Part shown: in pieces, positions 45,940 to 53,364 of the stretch | How positions within the stretch are numbered: position 1 is the stretch's first letter | Layout: every line of letters starts with the position of its first letter | Assembly (NCBI GenBank): GCA_035531075.1 | Contig: DATKTO010000022.1 | Location: 30,679-94,678 of the forward strand | DNA length: 64,000 nucleotides | Source of the DNA: 39-52-133 sp035531075 | GTDB lineage: Bacteria; Pseudomonadota; Gammaproteobacteria; Burkholderiales; Gallionellaceae | Direction: 5' to 3' | The notes under the pieces: model-generated | What the model was told of the DNA's origin: nothing | Seen by the model: only the letters and a program-made list of their open reading frames with translations | Databases searched by the model: none | Translations under genes and position numbers: made by a program

Positions 45940-46449
45940 ATGTCGAAATTTTCCAACAGATTACTGATCCTGGCGCTGCTTTCAGCCTTTGCAACCACTA
46001 CTTGCAGCAGCGCAGTGGCTGCGGAGAAAGATCGTGATAAACGTGGCAAGAATAAACCGGGGGTTGCAGAAAAAGAGCACAGGCAATCCGGCGAGGATCG
46101 TCGTGCCAAGGAAGAGCATCATGGCAAGGACCGTTCCGAGCGGGACAATGATGGGAGCATGACTGCGAAAACCAGTGTGGTCACGGTGACTAATCGCGGC
46201 GGCGGTCCCCTCACGATCACTGCTGCACCTTCGATCAACAGGCTTACAGGGACTGGCACTTTTGCAATCGTCGCGCCAGGCACGGGAACTCCCTGCGCGG
46301 CATCGCTGGTAGTAGCGTCCGGCGGAGGGAAGTGCACGATTGGAGTGCAATACACGCCATCGGATAAGGGAGTGTCGACCGCACGTTTGACGCTGACAGA
46401 TACCGGCGCAGAAACGACCACACAGGAAACTGTAATCAGGACCGACTAG
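45940..46449 (+). CDS. exported charged protein with ASPM/SPD-2/Hydin-like Ig domain
   Basis: A 169-residue protein of unknown function. The signal peptide is cut near Ala28. A highly charged Lys/Arg/Glu/His stretch covers about 29-72. An Ig-like domain (about 78-166) of the choice-of-anchor-D/Hydin kind carries VVTVTNRGGGPLTITAA and CTIGVQYTPSDKGVSTARLTL. A strong ribosome site (AAGGAGG) and a 17-nt gap after the giant gene put it in the same operon. The charged part could bind metals or polyanions; this is inference. Confidence 0.7.
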   Translation: MSKFSNRLLILALLSAFATTTCSSAVAAEKDRDKRGKNKPGVAEKEHRQSGEDRRAKEEHHGKDRSERDNDGSMTAKTSVVTVTNRGGGPLTITAAPSINRLTGTGTFAIVAPGTGTPCAASLVVASGGGKCTIGVQYTPSDKGVSTARLTLTDTGAETTTQETVIRTD

Positions 46450-46518
46450 GGCAAATTTGCGGGCGACCACCCGGCCGCCCCGAAACCTGGTCTACCCCTG
46501 GCTAACTTGGAGAATTGC

Positions 46519-47064
46519 ATGGTTATGCAACACGTGAAGACAATGTTTAACGGTTCAGAATCAGGCAGCATGTTGCTCGTGGGGATACTCACGGGCAGTT
46601 TGTTTGTTATGCCGACCTCGGCCCAGTCATTTCAGGAACAGGGACAGCATGTTACGGCTCAGGCTCCTGCCCCCCCCGTAAAGCACAAGGCCTCCCCATA
46701 TCGCCCGGGCGTGCCGGGTAGCGCAAAGGAGTACTACCAGGCTATCTGGGGCGTCGACAACATGCTGGTGCGCCAGATGGCATCGGGCAATCTGATCCGC
46801 TTCAGTTATCGCGTCATCGACCCCGTGCGTGCCAAAGCGCTCGGCGACAAGCGTGCAACGCCGTTGCTGTATGGCCAGCGGAGCCGCGCGCTGCTGCACA
46901 TTCCTGTGATGGACAAGGTCGGCCAGTTGCGCCAGACCGGCACTGCGGAAGCTGGCAAGGAGTACTGGATGGTATTTTCCAATAAGGGAAACATGGTCAA
47001 ACCTGGCGACAACGTCAATGTGGTCATCGGCCTATTTCATGCCGAAGGGCTGGTGGTTGAATAA
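46519..47064 (+). CDS. exported protein of unknown function in the oxidase operon
   Basis: A 181-residue protein. The ATG at 46519 is preferred because GGAG ends 6 nt ahead; a TTG 12 nt upstream in frame is less likely. A signal sequence is cut near Ala35. The mature part begins with a Pro/Ala/Lys-rich stretch, followed by a small beta-rich domain (NLIRFSYRVIDPVRAKALGD, REYWMVFSN-like KEYWMVFSNKGNMVKPGD). I do not recognise the family. It is co-directional with the oxidase genes. Confidence 0.65.
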   Translation: MVMQHVKTMFNGSESGSMLLVGILTGSLFVMPTSAQSFQEQGQHVTAQAPAPPVKHKASPYRPGVPGSAKEYYQAIWGVDNMLVRQMASGNLIRFSYRVIDPVRAKALGDKRATPLLYGQRSRALLHIPVMDKVGQLRQTGTAEAGKEYWMVFSNKGNMVKPGDNVNVVIGLFHAEGLVVE

Positions 47065-47110
47065 TGGGGCGAGAGCACAATCTGTGGTGTCACAAACGGA
47101 GGATATAAAC

Positions 47111-47947
47111 ATGAAACGATTTTTCTTCTTGGTATGTAGCCTGGTTTCAGTCGTGGCTGTGGCTGCCGTTACACCTGACGTCGCAAAAGCTGAAAAGCAG
47201 GCCGTGACCGAAAACAAGACCGCGGCGGCGAAACAAAAGCTGACTGCAGCACAAGTCATTAACAAGAACGTGGCGGTGCGCGGCGGACTCAAGGCTTGGC
47301 GGGCGGTCAAGACATTGACCCTCTCGGGTCGCGTGGAAGGGGGAGGCAAGAAGAATACCGATTTGCCGTTTGTGATGAAAATGGAGCGGCCGCGTATGAG
47401 CCGGCTGGAGATACGCTTCCGGGATCAAACAGCCCTGCAGGTCTATGACGGTGAACATGGCTGGAAGGTGCGACCCTTCCTTGGCCGCAATGAAGTCGAG
47501 CCGTTTACGCCTGCTGAAGCAAAGGCGGCTGAGACCTGGGCGGAACTGGATGGCCCTCTGGTTGACTACGACAAGAAGGGAAGCAAGGTCGCGTTGGTGG
47601 GGATGGAATCGGTAGAAGGAAACATGGCCTACAAACTCAGGCTGACCTTGAAAAACGGCGAGGAACGGCATGTGTGGGTCGATGCGGTCAGTTTCCTGGA
47701 AAGGAAAATCGATGGCGATCCCAGAAAAATGGACGGTAAACTCCGCAACGTTGCTATTTACTATCGCGACTACCAGACCGTGAACGGGCTGACCATGCCA
47801 CATGTGCTTGAAACCATCGACGAAGGTGGCCAAAAGTCGCACAAGTTGTACATCGAGCAAGTGGCGATCAATCAGCCGATAGAGGACAAGTTATTCGCGA
47901 AACCGCAGCTGGCAATGTCCAGTTCATTCAACCGGCCGGCGGAGTGA
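47111..47947 (+). CDS. LolA-like exported protein (outer-membrane lipoprotein-sorting fold), copy 1
   Basis: A 278-residue exported protein. The ATG at 47111 has GGAGG 8 nt ahead; the signal is cut near Ala26. The mature part fits the LolA/LolB-like half-barrel family: INKNVAVRGGLKAWRAVKTL, FRDQTALQVYDGEHGWKVRP, VWVDAVSFLERKID and YYRDYQTVNGLTMPHVLE. It is a paralogue of the next gene. Such proteins carry hydrophobic or acylated ligands in the periplasm; the ligand here is unknown. Confidence 0.75.
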   Translation: MKRFFFLVCSLVSVVAVAAVTPDVAKAEKQAVTENKTAAAKQKLTAAQVINKNVAVRGGLKAWRAVKTLTLSGRVEGGGKKNTDLPFVMKMERPRMSRLEIRFRDQTALQVYDGEHGWKVRPFLGRNEVEPFTPAEAKAAETWAELDGPLVDYDKKGSKVALVGMESVEGNMAYKLRLTLKNGEERHVWVDAVSFLERKIDGDPRKMDGKLRNVAIYYRDYQTVNGLTMPHVLETIDEGGQKSHKLYIEQVAINQPIEDKLFAKPQLAMSSSFNRPAE

Positions 47948-47951
47948 CACC

Positions 47952-48833
47952 ATGAGAAGTATCCCTGTGTGGATGAGCATTGCCTGTATCTCGACGGCCG
48001 TGTTTGCCAATGAATATGTCGCCGAGCCGGAACTGAACGCGGCCCGGATCATCGAGAAAAACGTTGCTGCAAAAGGTGGGCTGGAGGCGTGGCGGAAAAT
48101 CCAGAGCATGGTCTGGATTGGGCACATCGAGCGCGCAGGCGCTGCCAACCTGAGCTATGTTCTTGAGCAGAAACGTCCCCACAAGACCCGCTTCGAGATC
48201 AAGGTGCAAAACCAGACGGCTGTACGCATTTACGATGGCACTCATGGCTGGAAGCTGCGCCCGGCGAGCAACGGCAGGCCCGAGCTGCAGCCATACACGA
48301 GCGAAGAGCTAATCTTCGCGCAGAATGGCCAGGGCATTGATGGTCCTTTAATCGATTACCAAGCCAAGGGCATCGTCGTCACCCTCGACGGCGTCGACGA
48401 AATCGAGGGACGAAAGACCTATCGTCTGGACGTCAAGCTGCCTTCCGGCATTAGCCAACATGTATGGATAGACGCACAGACCTTTCTTGATACCAAATAC
48501 GATCACCAGTCACGCAATGCCTTGGGACGGGCGGGCACGGTTACTGTGTTTTACCGCAACTACCAGACAATTGATGGATTGCAGATCCCGCTCACGATCG
48601 AAAGCGGTTCGGGCATGGCCCAAAGCAGCGCCCGGTTAACGGACAAAATGGTGATCGACAGGGTCTTGCTCAATCCGCCTTTGGAAGACCAGTCGTTTGC
48701 CAAACCCAGTGTGCCAGGGCTGCGTGATGCAGTTTCAGCCAGGGGGGAGACACCTCGATCAATGCTGTCACAGCACACGGGATTTCCGAAATTGAATACC
48801 CGATCCGTGCCCGGCTCGGCTGGGGGCGATTAG
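47952..48833 (+). CDS. LolA-like exported protein (outer-membrane lipoprotein-sorting fold), copy 2
   Basis: A 293-residue paralogue of the preceding gene, 4 nt downstream. The signal is cut near Ala19. Shared landmarks are IIEKNVAAKGGLEAWRKIQ, VRIYDGTHGWKLRP, HVWIDAQTFLDTKYD and FYRNYQTIDGLQIPL. It carries an extra C-terminal tail of about 35 residues rich in Ser/Gly/Arg. The two copies probably arose by tandem duplication and diverged. Its last base is the first base of the cytochrome gene. Confidence 0.75.
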   Translation: MRSIPVWMSIACISTAVFANEYVAEPELNAARIIEKNVAAKGGLEAWRKIQSMVWIGHIERAGAANLSYVLEQKRPHKTRFEIKVQNQTAVRIYDGTHGWKLRPASNGRPELQPYTSEELIFAQNGQGIDGPLIDYQAKGIVVTLDGVDEIEGRKTYRLDVKLPSGISQHVWIDAQTFLDTKYDHQSRNALGRAGTVTVFYRNYQTIDGLQIPLTIESGSGMAQSSARLTDKMVIDRVLLNPPLEDQSFAKPSVPGLRDAVSARGETPRSMLSQHTGFPKLNTRSVPGSAGGD

Positions 48834-50521
48834 TGCGCGCTCCGTCATGCATGGGAATGTGCTTCATTCCTGGATTCTTTCATGCAGCCACATTCGTTAG
48901 AGGCGTCGCCGCAATCATGCTGTTACTCGTGCTGGCTATGTATATAGACCACGCGAGTGGTAACGCGAGCGCAGATGTGGGCGAGGCCATCTATCTGCAG
49001 GGAGTCCTCGGGACCGGCGAGTCGCTTGAGGCGGTTCGCGCGGCCGGTGCGCGCGTCTCAGGCAAGGATGCTGCTTGCGTTAATTGTCACCGGCACAGCG
49101 GTCTGGGTTCCAAGGAAGGGTACATCTCCATCCCGCCGATCACCGGCCGCTATCTTTTCCATCCGCGTGCTGCCAATACCGAGGATGACTATCTGCCTTA
49201 TGTCGAGACGATGCGTGCAGAACGCGACCCATATACTGATGCGACCCTCGCCAGCGCAATTCGAGATGGTCATAATTCCGAAGGCAAGCCGCTTACTTAT
49301 TTAATGCCGCACTATGCTCTGAGCGATGTCGACATGGCGTCACTGATCGGCTATCTAAAGCGGCTCGACCAGCGCAAGCTCCACGGGGTGACGGATACGG
49401 TGCTGCACTTCGCCACCATCATTACGCCGGATGCTGATCCTGTTAAGGCCCGCGGCATGCTCGACGTTCTCCAGCAATACTTCACTGACAAAAATTCGTT
49501 CCCGATCGGCCCAACGCCGCGCCTGCGCTCATCGCGCAAGATGATGTACATGGTAAATCGCCTCTGGCAGCTGCATATCTGGCAACTGACAGGAGAGCCG
49601 GCGACCTGGCAGGCTCAACTCGATCGTCATTTCGCCCAGGAGCCGGTCCTGGCGGTAGTGTCGGGGATGGGCGGCAAGAACTGGGCACCAGTCCATGCGT
49701 TCTGCGAAGAGAGGGCCGTACCGTGTTTGTTTCCGAACGTCGAGGCACCGCCAGCCGGTGCCGACAGCGACTTCTATTCCCTCTATTTATCCAGAGGCGT
49801 GGAACTGGAAGCAGGGCTGATCGCGAACAGTATCCTCAAACCGGGCAGCGGCAAGGTGACAAAGGTCGTGCAGCAGATTTATCGCGCCGGCGACAGCGGG
49901 GAGGCCGGCGCCCAAGCGCTCGCAGCGGCTCTTGTTGGCCACGGTATCAGGGTTCGCCGCCACATCCTTGCGGCGGGTAAACCTGGCAGTGGCCTTGCCC
50001 ATGCTCTGCACCAGGCCGCAACGGCCGATGCGCTGGTGCTATGGCTGCGCCCGGCAGATATCGCCGCTCTTGGAAAGGCGCCAGTCTCGCCGCACATCGT
50101 GTACATGTCCGGTCTGATGGGCGGGCTTGAACGTTCGCCGCTGCCATCGAGCTGGCGCGGACGTACGCATCTCGCCTATAGCTTTGCATTGCCTGAAGAG
50201 CGCCGCGTAAATGTCGATTATGCCTTCGGCTGGTTCAGGATTCGGCATATTCCCGTCGTTGCCGAGCAGGTGCAGGCGGATACCTATCTTGCATGCGGGT
50301 TGCTTGCAGAAACGCTGAAACACATGGTGGACACTTTCGTTCCCGACTATCTTGTCGAGCGCATTGAGGACATGATCGATCGCCGCATCATTACCGGCTA
50401 CTACCCACACTTGACGCTTGCGCCCGGGCAACGCTTTGCATCCAAAGGGGGATATATCGTCCATTTTTCCGAGCCACAGGGTACGCATCTGATCGCAGAC
50501 AACGATTGGAACGTACCCTGA
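48833..50521 (+). CDS. cytochrome c fused to a periplasmic ligand-binding-like domain
   Basis: A 562-residue exported protein with GTG start overlapping the previous stop by 1 nt. The signal/anchor is at about 24-42. A mono-haem cytochrome c domain has C82-VN-C85-H86 and likely axial Met158 in TYLMPHY. From about residue 190 to the end it resembles the periplasmic-binding fold of ABC amino-acid receptors (VVSGMGGKNWAPVHAFCEERAV, VVQQIYRAGDSGEAGAQAL, HIVYMSGLMGG). Only one CXXCH is present. It could accept electrons from the copper oxidase or sense its products; both are inferences. Confidence 0.85.
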   Translation: MRAPSCMGMCFIPGFFHAATFVRGVAAIMLLLVLAMYIDHASGNASADVGEAIYLQGVLGTGESLEAVRAAGARVSGKDAACVNCHRHSGLGSKEGYISIPPITGRYLFHPRAANTEDDYLPYVETMRAERDPYTDATLASAIRDGHNSEGKPLTYLMPHYALSDVDMASLIGYLKRLDQRKLHGVTDTVLHFATIITPDADPVKARGMLDVLQQYFTDKNSFPIGPTPRLRSSRKMMYMVNRLWQLHIWQLTGEPATWQAQLDRHFAQEPVLAVVSGMGGKNWAPVHAFCEERAVPCLFPNVEAPPAGADSDFYSLYLSRGVELEAGLIANSILKPGSGKVTKVVQQIYRAGDSGEAGAQALAAALVGHGIRVRRHILAAGKPGSGLAHALHQAATADALVLWLRPADIAALGKAPVSPHIVYMSGLMGGLERSPLPSSWRGRTHLAYSFALPEERRVNVDYAFGWFRIRHIPVVAEQVQADTYLACGLLAETLKHMVDTFVPDYLVERIEDMIDRRIITGYYPHLTLAPGQRFASKGGYIVHFSEPQGTHLIADNDWNVP

Positions 50522-50587
50522 TACTCGGATTTCCAGCAGGGGTGAAATGCGCAGCATCGTTCAACTGAAATTTATCAGGAGGTTCAA

Positions 50588-51250
50588 ATGAAAATGTTTA
50601 CCAAATCACTGGCGGCTACCTTGGTACTGTCCGCAGCAGGCATGATAGCTTCGCCCGTTTCCGTCACATTGGCCGCAGATACTCTCGACCCCCACGCGCA
50701 TCATCACATGATGCAAATGCCTGAGACAACTCGGCGCATGGCAGAATATATCGTTCCACAGGTCACACTGGTGAGGGATGATGGCAAGTCGGTATCGCTG
50801 CCGGATGAATTGAACGATGGGCGTCCTGTGATATTGAATTTCATCTACACCACATGTACTGCGATTTGCCCCTTGGTGAGCCAGACGATCTCACAATTGC
50901 AGTTCAAACTCGGCACCGAGCGGGACCGGGTGCATCTGGTGTCAATTTCGATCGATCCCGAGGAAGATACGCCGGCGCGGCTCGCTGCATATGCAAAAAA
51001 ATACGATGCAGGTCCTGAGTGGCAGCACTATACCGGCACCAAGTCGGCGAGTGTCGTGACGCAGCGGGCTTTCGACGCATACCGCGGTGACAAGATGAAT
51101 CACACCCCGGTGACTTTCTTGCACGCCGCACCGGATCAAGCCTGGATCAGGATCGACGGATTTGCGACAGCGGATGAACTTCTGGAAGAGGTCAGGAACA
51201 TGCTCCCGCAAACCGAATCTCATAGCGAGCATGCCAATGCGATGCCTTAG
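50588..51250 (+). CDS. SCO1/SenC family copper chaperone
   Basis: Thioredoxin-fold periplasmic protein that delivers copper or reduces copper-site cysteines. It has 220 residues with signal cleavage near Ala30. The copper ligands are C90 and C94 in TTCTAICP, with the partner His172 in KMNHTPVTFL. A His-rich segment (PHAHHHMMQM) follows the signal and may bind extra copper. SGGAGG-type ribosome site (AGGAGG). Its place after the oxidase cluster suggests that it metallates that enzyme rather than cytochrome oxidase. Confidence 0.92.
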   Translation: MKMFTKSLAATLVLSAAGMIASPVSVTLAADTLDPHAHHHMMQMPETTRRMAEYIVPQVTLVRDDGKSVSLPDELNDGRPVILNFIYTTCTAICPLVSQTISQLQFKLGTERDRVHLVSISIDPEEDTPARLAAYAKKYDAGPEWQHYTGTKSASVVTQRAFDAYRGDKMNHTPVTFLHAAPDQAWIRIDGFATADELLEEVRNMLPQTESHSEHANAMP

Positions 51251-51314
51251 TGTCCAGCTAAAGGACCGCAAAGAGGGCAGGGCGCCGCTTCTTTGACTTT
51301 GATCATGTGCTTCT

Positions 51315-51725
51315 TCAGGAATACCAGCGTAAAAAGGCAGCGGCGGTCAATGCTGTGCCGCCCAGGACGGTCATAATCATCCAGATGCAGCGGCGCCAGG
51401 CTTGGGGCTTGCCCCGGGCATAAAGGAGATAGAAGGCCGCCAGCGAAAAGCCGGATGCGGCACATGCTAACTTGATTACCAGCGCAACCGTACCCGCAAA
51501 GCTAATGTCCGGAAACTGCTCGTAGTAGTAGAAACTGATCACGCCGAAAGCAGCGCCGCTCGCAATTTGGGCCGCCCATCCCGATAACACCAGCCATCCC
51601 AAGGCGCGCTCAAGCTCGGGGCGCGGCGCCAGCCACAGAGCAGCAACGGCCCCGCCCAAGACGGCGCTGGCGCCGAAATTGTGCACGACTTGCGTCAGGG
51701 CGTAGCTAATATTTTGAATATACAT
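51315..51725 (-). CDS. small polytopic membrane protein of unknown function
   Basis: A 136-residue protein with four predicted membrane helices (about 12-32, 43-63, 75-98, 112-132). It includes a tyrosine triplet (SFYYYEQFP) between helices. The start is placed at the ATG at 51725; a TTG 12 nt upstream is also in frame. It follows the next entry on the minus strand by 4 nt, so the two are probably one operon. It converges on the SCO gene. I do not recognise the family. Confidence 0.65.
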   Translation of the reverse strand: MYIQNISYALTQVVHNFGASAVLGGAVAALWLAPRPELERALGWLVLSGWAAQIASGAAFGVISFYYYEQFPDISFAGTVALVIKLACAASGFSLAAFYLLYARGKPQAWRRCIWMIMTVLGGTALTAAAFLRWYS

Positions 51726-51729
51726 GAGT

Positions 51730-52080
51730 TTATTCAATATTTACTTTTATGCATTGCTCCACACCGATCGGCACATGTGCCTTGTTCACCACCTTGATAC
51801 AGAGCGAGTGTGCACCAGGCGGCAAGGGTTCAAGCGCGTGGCTCCCGGAAAGTTTCCGCAGGATCGCGGCTTCCTCGTTGTCCACATAAAGATGGATGTG
51901 ACTGCCGCGCGGACCGGGATTAACCTCGTAATCGATATGGTTCTGGGACATGGCGTCCAGTTTTGCCCCATCAGGCGGGAAGGTGATTCTGGCATAGGGT
52001 TCTTCCGCTGCAACACAGCTTGAGAATAATGCGGCAGACAGGGTCAACACTATGCTGCAGGATAAGGACTGAAAATTCAC
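51730..52080 (-). CDS. small exported protein, possible copper/redox-associated periplasmic protein
   Basis: A 116-residue protein. The GTG start at 52080 has AGGAG 8 nt ahead on the minus strand. A signal peptide ends near AAEEPYARI; the preceding SSC could be a lipobox. The mature part is a small beta-sandwich (ARITFPPDGAKLDAMSQNHI, GSHIHLYVDNEEAAILR, LPPGAHSLCIKVV). It resembles short periplasmic proteins with a HIHLYVD motif, but I cannot name the family. It lies first in a two-gene minus-strand operon. Confidence 0.65.
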   Translation of the reverse strand: MNFQSLSCSIVLTLSAALFSSCVAAEEPYARITFPPDGAKLDAMSQNHIDYEVNPGPRGSHIHLYVDNEEAAILRKLSGSHALEPLPPGAHSLCIKVVNKAHVPIGVEQCIKVNIE

Positions 52081-52273
52081 GGCTTGGCTCCTTTCATTTC
52101 ACTGCGCGAGTTTGGTTACAAGGAAAGTGTAGTCAAGCCAGCGCCGACTTGCATTACCGCTTACCGTGATGGCCTCTTGTTTGCGTCCTTACGCGGCCGG
52201 ATTATTGACTGCGGGACGCAGAAATTGCAGGGTTGCCGGCAATATACATCGGCGATGTTTCCGATTTACGCGT

Positions 52274-52298
52274 GCCAGATCCATGAAGCGGATCTGGC
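52274..52298 (-). terminator. hairpin after the DsrC-like gene
   Basis: A perfect 9-bp stem (GCCAGATCC at 52274-52282 with GGATCTGGC at 52290-52298) lies 9 nt past the stop on the minus strand. No T-run follows, so it may stabilise the 3' end rather than terminate. Confidence 0.4.
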
Positions 52299-52306
52299 TG
52301 TCGCGG

Positions 52307-52606
52307 TTACATGTACGCCTTGGCTTCTTCGCCGGGGTTGGGCAAGCCGGCGATGCGCCAGGCTGCCTTCACGCTCAGGAACAGGTCGGGAATACAATAG
52401 TTTTCGAAATGGTTGACATGGCAGACATGGCTGACCGCAGGCAGGCCGCCATTGAGGTATTTGTCGCGCAGAAAGCGGATGACCACCCAGTGTTCCTCGC
52501 TCAGTTCGTCGATCCCTTCTTCCATCGCGAGGCTCCGCGCCAGTTCCTCGTTCCAATTCCCGGGATCGGTCAGAAAGCCGTCCTCGTCAAACCTCTCATT
52601 ATCCAT
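52307..52606 (-). CDS. DsrC/TusE-family protein lacking the C-terminal cysteine
   Basis: A 99-residue protein of the DsrC/TusE sulfur-carrier family. It shows FDEDGFLTDPGNWNEELA near the start, LSEEHWVVIRFLRDKY, and an IAGLPNPG C-terminal stretch. In sulfur-transfer members the arm ends with a penultimate Cys (often PTGC plus one residue), and DsrC has a second Cys ten residues before. Here the tail is EEAKAYM, without either, though C62 and C71 are present elsewhere. It therefore cannot do the usual trisulfide or relay chemistry at that position and may be a regulatory paralogue. An AGGAG site precedes the ATG. Confidence 0.82.
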   Translation of the reverse strand: MDNERFDEDGFLTDPGNWNEELARSLAMEEGIDELSEEHWVVIRFLRDKYLNGGLPAVSHVCHVNHFENYCIPDLFLSVKAAWRIAGLPNPGEEAKAYM

Positions 52607-53169
52607 GCTGCTCTCCTTGCCAGACGCGCTTCTAATTCTGGTAGATTACTGCTTCGTGGCAGCTATTCCATGGGTAAATCTCCCCTTATACATGAAGGCG
52701 TCTATGTAGATCCGGGCTGTAAACCCTGTAGTCCCAGTGAGCAGCCTTAGCCATCGGCTGCTCTTCAATAAGTAGTGAGCGAATAACGGGTATGGCAGTT
52801 GAGAAACGGCTTCAGGAATGCATAGCTGCGCATCGTCCTGCAGGATCCGTCGCGCGCAATGAAAGAATCTTTGCAGTGTGGCGTGCCAGCAGATCGACGA
52901 TTGCGTTGTCTGGTACGCAGCAGCCCTTTCCTGCTATGATGTCGCCCTCAATCTGTGTAGCCCATGCGACTTCACAGGCTATAACATCAAATTTTTGTGT
53001 TTTACGAATGCCCGACTTGAAAATGTATGCACTTCACTCACAGTTAAGCTGCTTGATGGTAGAAATATCTGTTTGTGAGTGATTTTTTGAGAAAATTTGT
53101 GCGTAATGAGTTATACAATAATGCGCAAAGCCGTATTGTTACGAGTGCTGAAGAGTGTGAAATGAGTAA
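52607..53169. other. intergenic region between the DsrC-like gene and tRNA-Leu
   Basis: No confident gene. On the plus strand a 26-codon frame (52670-52750, CKPC near its end) stops inside a hairpin described separately. Frames at 52792-53082 look non-coding. The region must also contain the minus-strand promoter of the DsrC-like gene, which I could not pinpoint. Confidence 0.4.
52739..52763 (+). terminator. terminator-like hairpin
   Basis: A perfect 8-bp stem (GAGCAGCC at 52739-52746 with GGCTGCTC at 52756-52763) has a 9-nt loop and is followed by TTCAATAA, so the T-tract is poor. The stop codon of a 26-codon frame (52670-52750) lies in the loop. Confidence 0.4.
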
Positions 53170-53200
53170 TAAAAAAAGCCACCTAAGATATCTAGGTGGC
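53170..53200 (-). terminator. intrinsic terminator of tRNA-Leu
   Basis: GCCACCTA (53178-53185) pairs with TAGGTGGC (53193-53200). On the minus strand the hairpin is followed by seven Ts (53177 down to 53171), and it lies 30 nt past the tRNA 3' end. Confidence 0.85.
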
Positions 53201-53229
53201 GATTTTATTAAACGTAATAGGGTGCAACT

Positions 53230-53314
53230 TGGTGCCCAGAAGAGGACTCGAACCTCCACACCTTGCGGCACACGGACCTGAACCGTGCGCGTCTACCAAT
53301 TCCGCCATCTGGGC
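53230..53314 (-). tRNA. tRNA-Leu (anticodon CAG)
   Basis: On the minus strand the acceptor stem starts GCCCAGA and closes with TCTGGGC, followed by discriminator A and an encoded CCA (53230-53232). The D-arm region is GGCGGAATTGGTAGAC. The anticodon arm is CACGG-TTCAGGT-CCGTG, giving anticodon CAG, which reads CUG. A long variable arm (class II) and the T loop GGTTCGAGTCC are present. The total of 85 nt fits leucine. Confidence 0.97.
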
Positions 53315-53335
53315 TAAGATTGCTTGAGGGCGCGT

Positions 53336-53364
53336 ACTTTAATTGCTATAGGATAAGCTGTCAA
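53336..53364 (-). promoter_or_regulatory. sigma-70 promoter of tRNA-Leu with GC-rich discriminator
   Basis: On the minus strand: a perfect TTGACA (53364-53359), a 17-bp spacer and TAAAGT (53341-53336), then a GC-rich stretch (ACGCGCCCTC) before the start site. That discriminator is typical of stringently controlled stable-RNA promoters. The -35 box touches the first base of the rnr start codon. Confidence 0.75.

Noticed and set aside
51246..51305. 19-codon minus-strand frame ending APCPLCGPLAGH
   Set aside because: CXXC-like but very short, weak ribosome site, and sits in the convergent gap; not supportable.
52166..52750. 194-codon plus-strand frame across the DsrC-like gene
   Set aside because: Antisense to the DsrC/TusE-like gene, which has a family match and a ribosome site.
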